From Bolinopsis microptera (lineage: Eukaryota > Ctenophora > Tentaculata > Lobata > Bolinopsidae): 64,000 bases of DNA. Numbering within the stretch: the stretch's first letter is position 1; every line of letters starts with the position of its first letter. Of this stretch, positions 11,541-21,159 are shown one piece after another. The DNA lies in the NCBI RefSeq assembly GCF_026151205.1, contig NC_087072.1, positions 24,517,799 to 24,581,798 on the forward strand. The letters are read 5' to 3'. The notes below the pieces were generated by a model. That model ran no database searches. It saw only the letters and a list, made by a program, of their open reading frames with translations, and was not told the DNA's origin. The position numbers and the translations under genes are program-made.

Positions 11541-12860
11541 TCCTATTTTATAATAGGATAGTTTGTTTTGTATTTTAATTAAGGTAATGGAGACTATTCA
11601 GTGTGTGAGAGTGAGTCGACAGAGGTTAGGAGTATTTGTAAATATGTACGTAGACGTAATATTATACAGTGTTGTCAGTTACCGTTGTTAGACTAGTGCA
11701 GTGCAAGAGCAGTAAAGCTGTAAAGGAATGCTCGGTGAAGTGTAAGAGTTTAAATGGTATTTTTGGGGTTTCTTTCATCATGGAGGGGACAGGGGGTTAG
11801 ATTCCGGAGAGGCACAGGTTAGGAGGGGTTATTTTGAGGAGTATATGTCCGTCCGTTGAGGGATTGGTTCGAGAGAGTGTTTTGATGAGTTGATTCATGG
11901 ATAACCGGGTCTTATTTTAAGTTTTAAGACGGCAGACTTGACATACTTTCAGCCACCAGAGCCTCAGTGGGAGTGGCTGCCTGCTGAACCGTTCTGTAGT
12001 GTGTCAGACTTGTTTTCTTTTAGTAGCGCTACGTATTGTGATATCATGAAAGAGATAGAGGAAGAGATAGAGGAAGAGATAGAGGAAGAGATAGAGGAAG
12101 AGATAGAGGAAGAGATAGAGGAAGAGATAGAGGAAGAGATATTATATAAATAAGACCCGGGTGATGCTAGCATTGGAGGTTGAAGAGAGGTTATTCGGAG
12201 AGTGGTGACGTCACTTGTAGGGAATTAGAGCGGTGTATTGATTTGAAAACTTGGAACGTTTTGAAGGGGTTTTGAAATTTGAGGGGTGCCGAGGCATGGT
12301 ATTTTCTATGATGAAAGAAATTAGGACTACTTTTCTGTGAAGAGAGTGTTGAATTGACTGTCCGAATATTTGAATATGAGGAACTGACGGAGATTAAGTC
12401 ATGGAGTGACGGTGTGAGACACTGATTTATCAATTAGAGTAAAAACCGAGCAATAGAGAGCTGATAAGCGAGAGCTTTAATTATTACATTTGACCTGTAC
12501 ACTTGGTATTTTAATTAGTACATTGTTGAAGAGAGAGACAGTGTTTGTATTTTATTTTAATACTTTCAACACTACTATATAACAAATAATTTGAGTCAGG
12601 GGAGCGGCACTGAGAGAGGAACTGTTGAAGAGAGAGACAGTGTTTGTATTTTAATTAGTACATTATTGAAGAGAGAGACAGTGTTTGTATTTTATTTTAA
12701 TACTTTCAACACTACTATATAACAAATAATTTGAGTCAGGGAAGCGGCACTGAGAGAGGAACTGTTGAAGAGAGAGAGACAGTGTTTGTATTGTATTTTA
12801 ATACTTTCAACACTACTATATAACAAATAATTTGAGTCAGGGAAGCGGCACTGAGAGAGT
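11541..12860 (+). other. retroelement leader with internal repeats
   Basis: Untranslated leader between the PBS and gag. It holds a (GAGATAGAGGAA)n 12-bp microsatellite at about 12049-12141. At about 12523-12860 there are three tandem copies of a unit containing GTTGAAGAGAGAGACAGTG and TTTGAGTCAGGG. ORFs through the microsatellite are composition artefacts. Confidence 0.6.
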
Positions 12861-12862
12861 AA

Positions 12863-13010
12863 TTGGCAGAGATAAAGATAGCTAATGAGGTAATGAGGAG
12901 AGCGCGGCAGGAGGCTGAGCTAGCAAACGAGAGAGGAATTGGCAGAGATAAAGATAGCTAATGAGGTAATGATGAGAGCGCGGCAGGAGGCTGAGCTAGC
13001 AAACGAAGAG
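12863..13010 (+). repeat. 76-bp direct duplication at the start of gag
   Basis: The segment from TTGGCAGAGATAAAG at 12863 is repeated from 12939. The offset of 76 bp is not a multiple of three, so the two copies read in different frames and only the second continues into gag. Confidence 0.75.
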
Positions 13011-14047
13011 TTAAGGACTCAATATGATGAATTGAGGCAGCAGGGAGCACAGCTAAGAAGAGATGGATTCAGAGAGGGTAAGCTAGAAGCTAGGCAGGAG
13101 AAGGAGACCGAAAAGAGGAGAATCAGAGAAGCGAACAGAGCAGCGGGTAAGAAATACCCATTAATGAAACCTCGGATGTTGGTGCTGGGGAAACACAGCT
13201 TTAGAACCTTCCTGAGCGGGTTTAAAATATTCGCCAAAGCTGCGGACATCTTGGATGAAGACTTGGTGGACATGATCATGACGTACTTGGACCCCAAGGC
13301 ACAGAGGAGAGTGGAGACCCTACGATTAACCCGGGACGAGAAGAGAAATGTAGAGGCGAGTTTGGAGAGGAGGACAGAGGTGCTATGTGATGTGCATTCA
13401 AAGGCGGGTGCAGGAAGAGACTTCTTGAGATGCGTCAGAAAGAGGAAGAGACAATTTCGGATTTTACAGCTAGAGTCACTGACATGGCGGATGCGGCATA
13501 TGCACCGGGGGAGGAGGAGATCAAGAAGACCATCAGGCTAGATGTATTTACAGCTGGGGTATTAAAGGATGAAATCGGGATCGAGTTAATCAAGTCACGA
13601 GTGCAAGATTTTGAGGCCGCGCTAAAGAGGGCAGTTAAGTTGGATGGGATCCTGGCGAGTCGTAGCCCTAAACCAGGGAAGAATGAGGAGGAACTTTTGT
13701 TCCAAATCGAGGAGGATATAGAGATGGATGAGGGAGTGATAAACCGAGTGATGGAAGAGAACCGGCCGAGAAGAGACATCGGTGCTTGTTACACCTGTGG
13801 ACAGCATGGACATTTCGCAAAGGAATGTAGAAAGCCCCCTACTTGTTATGGATGCGGGAGACAGGGTCATGTTGCAATGGATTGTACGCAAGGACACGGT
13901 GGCCGAGGAGGTCTTCAAAGAGGGCAAGATCCTCTTGTACAGAAAGCTATGGACGAAAGAAATTTATCATTGGTAGCAGGTAGAAGAACTGATAAGACAT
14001 GGGAGGAGACCAACCACCTTTGTCGACAGAGGGGATGGATTACTTGA
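12939..14047 (+). pseudogene. Ty3/gypsy-style gag remnant, frameshifted
   Basis: Gag forms the particle and binds element RNA. Two overlapping frames carry it. The first, 12939-13541, has a coiled-coil-like N-terminus rich in Glu and Arg, followed by a capsid-like stretch. The second, 13430-14047, has a typical retrotransposon-gag segment (ETISDFTARVTDMADAAY) and two CCHC zinc knuckles, CYTCGQHGHFAKEC and CYGCGRQGHVAMDC. The frame change lies near 13430. The natural start is unclear: an in-frame ATG is at 12969. After the knuckles the sequence passes into an unrelated second gag. Confidence 0.75.
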
Positions 14048-14900
14048 AGTGGAAACGTGAAGTCGGCATCTGGGAGTTGGGAACTTCGATAGCAGCTGCT
14101 AAGCAGGCTGCAGTGTGTGTCTTGAGAATCCAGGATTTCAAGGCAAGAGATTTTGCAACACGCTTAGAGTATATTTATATATATACTCAGAGTATATTTC
14201 TAGGTATTGATGATCTAGAAAAGTTTGTTAGACTGGAACAAATGCAAATGACAGAATATATCGCTGAGTCCAAGAGACGATTGAACCGGATCGGAGAGTT
14301 GTTTAATGACAAGAAAGAAATTTATCATGAGGGTATGTTGGCATACAGGTTGTTAACTCAGGCCACCTGACCAAAGATCAACAGATATTGATCAAAGCTG
14401 CAATGGGGACTCAAGAGTTGACAAGTAAAGCAATTGAGGAATGTTTGAAGAGGTGTTTCGGTGACGCTGTTTTCTGTCGTAGATCCAGAATGGAGTTAGA
14501 CACAGTGAAGATGAAGGTAAAACCTGGATCGGATGTGCATTACCATAGGGGTCAGTTTGATGAAAAGGATACTGATATCAGTGGTGATAACGAAGAATAT
14601 ACATTCTATCAAGGATACAATAATCGAGGACAAGGATGAAGGAAATCGTTCTCTTCTGGCGGTTATAACAATTACTCCAATGGCAGAGGGAGATCTGGAA
14701 ATTACAGCAGACCATGGGAAAGAGACAAACAGCTTAATTCAAAAGAAAGGAATAACTCAGACTACAAAGATGAGTTAAATGCTATCAGTCACAAAACAGG
14801 CGAGGTAGCAAGATGTTCAATTTGTGATTCAAATAAGAATTTCCGGGCAGATTGTCAACATAATCCCAATGTTAATGATGTTCGAAAGAAGGATTCGGGC
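13999..14900 (+). pseudogene. second gag remnant, UBN2/copia-like, with a frameshift and an in-frame stop
   Basis: A stretch from about 14030 (YLKWKREVGIWELGTSI) to 14450 (AIEECLKRCFGDA) resembles the UBN2-type gag of copia-like elements found in invertebrates; this is from memory of the family. There is a frame change near 14367 and a TGA at 14637-14639. The frame then continues in register through a Gly/Asn/Arg-rich tail to a degenerate knuckle, CSICDSNKNFRADC, in which Asn replaces the usual His. It reads on in the same frame into the protease. Confidence 0.65.
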
Positions 14901-14903
14901 TCA

Positions 14904-15326
14904 GTGTGTGTGTATCAGTCGTGCAGGAATGGTAAAGAATCAAACAAAATTGACAAAGACTACTGTGAGACAGTGCTGTTAGTCAATGAGACATTGAACA
15001 AGGTGTTGATTGACACTGGGACAACCAGTTCTATGTGTGGTGGTGATGTTTGGTTGAACACATTCTTAGAGTCAATGCCTGAAGAGTTGAAGAAAAAGGT
15101 CAGCGAAGTCGAGAGAAACTTGAGTTTTCGTTTTGGAGACGGACGCGCGGTTGAATCTATCAAATGTGTCATGTTACCCGTCAAGTTGTGTAACAGAGAT
15201 TTCATGTTAGAAACATTTGTGGTTCCAGGAGAATTACCCTTTTTGTTTTCTAGATGTAGCATGAAGCAACTGGGGGTATCATTAGACATAGAGAATGATC
15301 AGATTATGATTGGCGGAGAACGGTAA
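14904..15326 (+). pseudogene. retrotransposon aspartic protease domain
   Basis: A retropepsin-like protease matures the element polyprotein. The active-site motif is VLIDTGTTSSMCGG near 15005-15045, followed by a FRFGDGRAVESIK strand and a flap or dimer region ending PFLFSRCSMKQLG. Known copia-like animal elements have the same order. It is in the same frame as the second gag remnant and ends at a TAA (15324-15326), beyond which the frame stays open. Confidence 0.7.
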
Positions 15327-15335
15327 CAACTGAAA

Positions 15336-16073
15336 GTGACCAAATCAGGTCATTATGTGGCAGATATCATGTTATGGGAAAATATGAAATCAGAGAAATA
15401 TACCATTGAACAAACTGGTAGGGAAGAGAGTGTAAGGAAAGAGGAGATTGTTGATAGTGATAGTGACAGTGAAGATGAATTCTGTCCGAATGAATCAGAG
15501 GAAGTAAGCAATGAACCATCAGCAGAAGGAGTGGAAGTTTCGAGTGGAACTGAAACTTCAATAGAAGAATCTGGTAATGTAGAGACCAGTAGTGAACAAA
15601 TGAAGTCAGAAAGTGTCGGTGATGAAAATAGAGACAAAAGTGAGCCTGATGAATTTCAGAGTGCTTCTTCGTTTGATGAGAATCAAGACTGGGTAGAGGT
15701 TGTAGTCGAGAGGAATAAGGTATTAGACTTTAAGAGTGAGGATGTCATTAGGTATAACTCAGCAGATCATACCAAAGATGTGTGGCAGAGAGCAAGTGTA
15801 ATTGGACCTGGATGGAAAGAAAATTCTGTAAGGAAGGAAGACATCAACGTCCGGAACTTGGTGAAAGAACCAGAAGGTACAACAATTCAATTGCGTCTCA
15901 GTGAGTGTCAAGTGCAGAAAAAATCACATGATTCTCTTAACACAGAGTCTAGTATTGATACGGTGATGATACCAAAGGAGAGATATGGTGAGGTGTGTAA
16001 TCAGTTTATCATTTTGTGGAGACACAGTACGATCGAAGACAGAGAGCTGATAAATGGAGACACAGAGAGCTGA
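15336..16073 (+). pseudogene. acidic linker of a copia-like polyprotein (integrase-RT linker remnant)
   Basis: In the same frame as the protease after one stop codon, it opens with TKSGHY, which follows the protease in copia-like elements. A long Ser/Asp/Glu-rich region follows, then segments such as VIRYNSADHTKDVWQRASVI and VMIPKERYGE that resemble the linker between integrase and reverse transcriptase. This suggests the integrase was deleted from between and RT lost after it. The last about 20 codons run into the minisatellite. Family comparison is from memory. Confidence 0.5.
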
Positions 16074-16440
16074 TAAATGGAGACATAGACGGGTCGGAGA
16101 CGAAGGCTGATAAATGGAGACACAGAGTAGTAGTCGGAGACGAAGGCTGATAAATAGAGACACAGAGTGGTCGGAGACGAGAGCTGATAAATGGAGACAC
16201 AGAGAGCTGATAACTGGAAACACAGACGAGTCGGAGACGTGAGCTGATAAATGGAGACATAGACGGGTCGGAGACGTGAGCTGATAAAAGGAGACACAGT
16301 GTAGTCGGAGACGAGAGCTGATAAACGGAGACACAGATAGCTGATAAATGGAGACACAGAGTGGTCGGAGACGAGAGCTGATGAATGGAGACACAGAGTG
16401 GTCGGGGACGAGTTACGGGAGAATGCAGATAGGCTGGAAG
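16015..16440 (+). repeat. minisatellite, about 37-bp units
   Basis: About a dozen imperfect units of GGAGACACAGAG, GGTCGGAGACGAG and AGCTGATAAAT, varying in length. Open frames across it on both strands are a by-product of the repeat. Confidence 0.85.
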
Positions 16441-16740
16441 GAGATACAGAGTCAGAATGAGTCATAAGATTTATATAACAGTAGTTATATCGAAATAACA
16501 GTGCAATATCATTGATCACAAAAAATCAGATAAATCAGAAATTACTTGGAACTGAAAGAGCTGTCGATATTGAAATGAAAATTAAAACAAAGTCTTAATA
16601 AATAACTATCGGAGAGTATCACCCAACAGGGGCGGTGAGGAGAAGATGGTTAACATACCTGGAGTACAAGAGAGACAGTGACACTAAACCCACGGATTGA
16701 GATGCGTAGTACATCAACTTGTATTCTGAACAGAGACATC

Positions 16741-16925
16741 GAACGAGATCCAGAAGAAGACATCTGGAAGGAGAAAAGAGACATGAAACGAGATCCAGAA
16801 GAAGGTATCTGGAAGGAGAAAAGAGACATGGAACGAGATCCAGAAGAAGATATCTGGAAGGAGACAAGAGACGTGGAACGGGATCCAGAGGAAAATATTC
16901 AGAACGAGGAGCGGAGACCTGGAGC
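16741..16925 (+). repeat. minisatellite, 45-bp units
   Basis: Four units starting GAACGAGATCCAGAAGAAG. The period of 45 leaves several frames open, for example as a repeated ERDPEEDIWKEKRDM. It is probably non-coding. Confidence 0.8.
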
Positions 16926-17069
16926 GAGAGCCAGAAAAAGATAAGTTGAACAACGAACGGAGACTCGGGACCGGATCCAGATGAGGATGTTCGCAACGAA
17001 GAATGAGACGGGGATAAGAAGAGACGAAAGAGAAAATGGACAGATAAAGTAAGCCGTTAAGTTTGGATA

Positions 17070-17353
17070 TTGTGAAACTTTATTAAATTATTGTACGAGT
17101 ATAGTAAGGTTCTAAGAAAGAACATATTTTGTAAAGTTGTGTAAGCTGTGATCGGGCAAGAGATATGGTCTATAGTAAGAGATTTTCCATTAAATTACTG
17201 TACCAGTATAGTAGGGTTCTAAGAAAGAACATATTTTGTAAAGTTGTGTAAGCCGTGACCGGGCAAGAGATATGGTCTATAGTAAGAGATTTTCCATTAA
17301 ATTATTGTACCAGTATAGTAAGGTTCTAAGAAAGAACATATTTTGTAAAGTTG
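17070..17353 (+). repeat. tandem repeat of about 125 bp abutting the 3' LTR
   Basis: Units containing GTTCTAAGAAAGAACATATT and TTGTGTAAGCTGTGATC are repeated about 2.3 times. The last, partial unit leads directly into the 3' LTR, whose first bases TGTAAGCAGTGAT resemble the corresponding part of the unit. Confidence 0.75.
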
Positions 17354-18868
17354 TGTAAGCAGTGATTAATTGAGATGAATTTAGGGTAATATTGTGTAAT
17401 ATGTAGATAGTGTAATGATTATAATAAGGCGGTCGTGGGGTCCAGTATGTGACGTAGTATTTTGGGCATATATTAGTAGACGACAGTTATTGCAGTTTAA
17501 GTGCAGAGAGGTCAGTTTAACATATGTTGGGTCAGTACGAGGTTGAATTATGGAGTGTTTACAGAATACTAGTGTTACAATGTTGTGGCTATCGACAGGA
17601 CAGTTTGAGATTCCTGGGAAATGGTAGGGTTAGCTTTTGAGAGTAAGAAGAGTGCCAGTTTACCCGATCGAGAGGGGGGTCATTTTGATACCGGGCAGGT
17701 TCTGTAGCTAGAACCTGTTAAGGTTAGGTCGTGTAGTTAGGTAGATGGTTATAGTGGTAAGTATAAGATTGGCGGCCGTAGAATAGTGGAGCATTACGTA
17801 GTTACTATTATCGGGCTTGGTTGTGGCCGACACCAGGGGATGTCTTGACAACACTGGGCTCTGGCATAGCGGGAGTCAGCGCTGGTTGACTTAGATAGGT
17901 AAAGCTAGACTAAGAGTAGGAGCTAGCTGGCGGCCGTAGAATAGTGGAGCCTTACGTAATTACTGTTATCAGGCTTGGTTGTGGCCGACACCAGGGGATG
18001 TCTGGACAACACTGGGCTCTGGCAGAGCGGGAGTCAGCGCTGGTTGACTTAGATAGGTAAAGCTAGACTAAGAGTAGGAGCTAGAACCGGTTAAGGTTAG
18101 GTCGTTTAGTTAGGTAGATGGTTATAGTGGTAAGTATAAGATTGGCGGCCGTAGAATAGTGGAGCATTACGTAGTTACTATTATCGGGCTTGGTTGTGGC
18201 CGACACCAGGGGATGTCTTGACAACACTGGGCTCTGGCAGAGCGAGAGTCAGCAATGGTTGACTCAGATAGGTAAAGCTAGATTAAGAGTAGGATTAACG
18301 GCAGGAAGTAGGTTGCGTAATATTTGAGGCAGTATGAATCGGAGCAATTAGGAATTTGTTGCACAGCATTTGAGGCAATATGAGTCTAAGTGACTAAGCG
18401 TTGGTTGAGCAAATATTCGATTATTCATTGTTCAGTTAAGTACCTTGGGCACCTTTATTATACCCCTTGTTTGCATTCTCACCCTATTCGATAGAGGGTC
18501 ATGGTTGATACCAGACTAGTGTAAGGGACCAGGACCAGTTATGGTTGGGGCCTGGTGAGCACGGATGGAACGTGTCGTTAGAGGTTTAGAATCGACAGTG
18601 GTTATTTCAGGGCACCTAGATTAGGCACGGTCAAGGCGAGTTGACCATGCTATCCGTGTTTTATGTTGCAGCACTAGATCGCTGAGCGTTTATGGGCGAT
18701 ACGAGTCTGGTTAATTAGGATTTGAAGTAGAGGTTGTCGAATCATTCATTGTATTGTTTCATAGTTTAATTTTGTTTACCCTTTATTATCACGCTCGTTT
18801 CCATTGTCCAAACCCTTAATTAAATGCAAATAAACTTCGAACCGGGAAGCAAGTGTCGACTGCTTACA
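17354..18868 (+). repeat. 3' LTR
   Basis: Near-identical to the 5' LTR. Differences include one T fewer in the run near 17636, one T fewer in GGCAGT(T)ATG, a C/G change five bases before the terminal TGCTTACA, and three clustered substitutions in the third internal repeat. The tract before it (GTAAAGTTG) is not an obvious polypurine tract. Confidence 0.9.
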
Positions 18869-18872
18869 GGTA
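18869..18872. repeat. target-site duplication, right (GGTA)
   Basis: Second copy of the 4-bp duplication, directly after the terminal ACTGCTTACA of the 3' LTR. Confidence 0.85.
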
Positions 18873-19085
18873 TGGCGGAATTTGATTCGAGAAATTCTCG
18901 ATACAAAATATCACATTATATGTTACATATTAAAATGGTTACCCAGGGTTTGACGGTTCTGAATTTATATCCAATTTTACGAGCACTCACGCTGAATTAG
19001 TAAAGTTTCTAAACAGCTGGTCAGAAGTGCCAACATGTTGAGCTACTTCCCGACTTCCGTTATTATTCGTGTGGTTAATTCAATA
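18869..19085 (+). pseudogene. third BTB-like gene copy, right piece (after the LTR element)
   Basis: It resumes with GGTATGGCGGAATTTGAT, the continuation of the codons interrupted at 10004. It corresponds to the last about 80 codons of copies A and B (segments matching SNDGRLFS, THSELVKF and SEIPARSN), with frame-breaking indels. GGTA at 18869-18872 duplicates 10001-10004 as the target-site duplication. Confidence 0.8.
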
Positions 19086-19829
19086 AAATCTGCAGATATC
19101 GACTCTTAATTTTACTGATCTTGGAAGAATTTCATTGATGTAGTTAACATTTTACTGTTTTAAAGTTGAACATTTAGACAACATTTTTATTCTGTAAAAA
19201 TCACATTTAAATGTTTCTAAAAGAGTCGTTTTATTTGGGTCAGATATCTATGAAAAACTAAAAATGATCAAGAGGCTCTTCTAGACTAGAAGTTCTAGTC
19301 TTCTAGATACATGCACCATTAACAATTAACATCGCGGTAATTATGGGAGTAATAAGTCTCAAATCTCAGTGTTTACTAACTTTTCACCAAATTGAGAAGA
19401 AATAATTTATTTGGAGAATACTCGGGAGCTCCATGGGATCTTCTGGTGAGACTCATTCTTGATATTTAAAAAAAAAAGTGACCTAAATTATGTTTAGTTA
19501 ACTTAAATCAATCATCGTCACATTTCAAAAAAAAGTTGCGGTACCTAGCCGGGCCTGTGTAACCGCATATTATGCCGCTGCAGTGCAGCATATCACGTGA
19601 CCGACACGTGACAAATTTTACTCAACACTGTTCACATTTAAACTACTACTGTGTAAACGCTTACATCTTGCCTAACTTGAGTTTCATTTGTTATGCACGA
19701 CACTATTATACCCCGATATTTTCTAAGTATCATCGGATCTAAGAAGGAGAATAGAAAAGCCCAAAATGTAGTTTATACGATTCCACCGAAGAAGAAGTTA
19801 TAGGCCTCTAAAACGCTCTACCTATCGAG
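19086..19829. other. non-coding spacer
   Basis: No gene is seen. It contains a short perfect inverted repeat around 19279-19308 (CTAGACTAGAA / TTCTAGTCTTCTAG) and two close CACGTGAC motifs at 19593-19611, upstream of the next ORF. Confidence 0.5.
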
Positions 19830-20543
19830 ATGACAGATTCCAGCACCACTGCAGGTAACTCTCCTAGAGATCTGATAAGTTTCTCAGCCTACCAGCGCTC
19901 TCAAAACGGCTCCGTGTCATACCTCATTATCAACAGAATCAAAACAAAACTGGGAGACTTCTACGATGAGATAGACGAAGTATTAACTGGTTTCAGAGGG
20001 TCCGGACTCTGTCAGAACGCCCCGGAGACGCTAAGTGACGAGGAGGAGGAGGAGTTAGGGCTGGTGGAAGAGACGGAGTTAGTGGGAGGTAGTGGGGAGG
20101 AGGGTTGTGGTGGTAGTGGGGAGGAGGGTTGTGGTGGTGTGTACAGGGATGTGGTGACCGTGTGTCACAGTACTCGTACCTACAGTCCCACTATAGAGGA
20201 AGAGTTGCAGCCGGAGAGTGAGCAATGTTTTGATATTGTCGATAATCTGGCCTGTCAGCAGAACAGAACTGATAGTGACAGTGACTCGTATATCTGTGAG
20301 TCAGGAGATGACAAGGGTTTGGAGGACATTAATACTCTGCCTGAAGTGTCTCATTTAGGAACGGTTGGGGAAGAAGCAGTGAACAATATCAGATCTACAG
20401 ATCAACATAACCAAGCAAGCATTGATATTATGTGCAGCCTCAAAGAAGAGTCTCCGACCCAGACAAATGCCCAACAGAATCGTCCTGGTGATCATCTTAC
20501 GCCGAGTACCAACAGTAATAATCTGAATTTTGAATTTGAAATG
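19830..20543 (+). CDS. unidentified acidic protein, N-terminal part, runs into the assembly gap
   Basis: I do not recognise the family. ATG 19830 opens 238 codons that stay open into the N run. The N-terminal 70 residues look ordered (SYLIINRIKTKLGDFYDEID). The rest is Ser/Thr/Glu-rich, with an EEEEE run near residue 73 and a short internal duplication GGSGEEGC. No signal peptide is seen. Codon use and length make it more likely real than chance. Its continuation is hidden by the gap, and a membrane-type ORF follows at 20956. Confidence 0.5.
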
Positions 20544-20643
20544 NNNNNNNNNNNNNNNNNNNNNNNNNNNNNNNNNNNNNNNNNNNNNNNNNNNNNNNNN
20601 NNNNNNNNNNNNNNNNNNNNNNNNNNNNNNNNNNNNNNNNNNN
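20544..20643. other. assembly gap (100 N)
   Basis: Exactly 100 N, the conventional size for a scaffold join of unknown length. Order and orientation across it are not proven by the sequence. Confidence 0.98.
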
Positions 20644-20955
20644 GGTGACCGCACCCCTCCTCTATACCAAATTTAAGCTGTTTGAAACGATCACACATTC
20701 CACGGTGTAGTGCGCTCTTACGCACGATATATCGCATAAAGGACCTTGTCTCTTTGTTTCCAACACTAAGCTCTAATATTAGGTTGTCGATTGCCTTTTG
20801 TCTGTTAAACTTTAAATTGTACTTGTCTCTCGCTAGTTTTTTGCTTTTGTTTTGAATCTGAGTTTTTGGAGTTAGAATGGTCCTCAACATGAGTAGATAT
20901 CCAGTGAACACTGTCAGATAGACCCTGCAGTCCGAGGAGCTCTACTAGAGTAACC

Positions 20956-21151
20956 ATGATTTGGATAGATGTTGTGTTGTACAGCTCAGATGTGGTGCTC
21001 TTCCTCTTAACTATTGCTCTTACTCTCCCTCCAATCAGTCTGGAGCTGGCTATCCTCATCTTCGGGACTCTTCTTTTGGTATGTTGGGAGTTGTGGTGGA
21101 AATACTCGTATAACCTGATACAGATTACAGTGCAATCTGGTTCAGTATACT
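20956..21151 (+). CDS. possible small hydrophobic exon or ORF
   Basis: An ATG-initiated frame of 65 codons. It has two hydrophobic stretches (VVLYSSDVVLFLLTIALTLP and ELAILIFGTLLLVCWELWW) that could form a hairpin in the membrane. It may be the 3' part of the ORF before the gap or a separate gene. The opposite strand is also partly open from 20644 to 20911 without a recognisable domain. Family unknown. Confidence 0.3.
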
Positions 21152-21159
21152 AATCTGGT

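Larger units (their letters stand above)
10005..18868 (+). mobile_element. LTR retrotransposon, non-autonomous, chimeric interior
   Basis: An 8864-bp element with direct LTRs of 1517 bp (10005-11521) and 1515 bp (17354-18868), beginning TGTAAGCAGT and ending ACTGCTTACA. It has a 4-bp target duplication GGTA and a tRNA primer-binding-type site at 11524. The LTRs differ at only a handful of positions, so the insertion is recent. The interior holds a Ty3/gypsy-style gag with zinc knuckles, a second UBN2/copia-like gag, an aspartic protease and an acidic linker, all broken by frameshifts or stops. There is no reverse transcriptase, RNase H or integrase. Movement must therefore have depended on enzymes supplied in trans. 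The PBS is followed by long non-coding leader repeats, and minisatellites fill the 3' interior. Confidence 0.9.

Noticed and set aside
11938-12173. EEIEEEIEEE-type ORF and its minus-strand Ser/Ile shadow
   Set aside because: Both derive from the 12-bp microsatellite in the retroelement leader.
15924-16519. Minus-strand ORFs rich in Ser/Leu/Tyr repeats
   Set aside because: They are shadows of the 37-bp minisatellite.
20492-20911. Minus-strand ORF crossing the assembly gap
   Set aside because: Part of its length is N, no domain is seen, and the opposite strand offers a better ATG-started frame. It remains a weak possibility.
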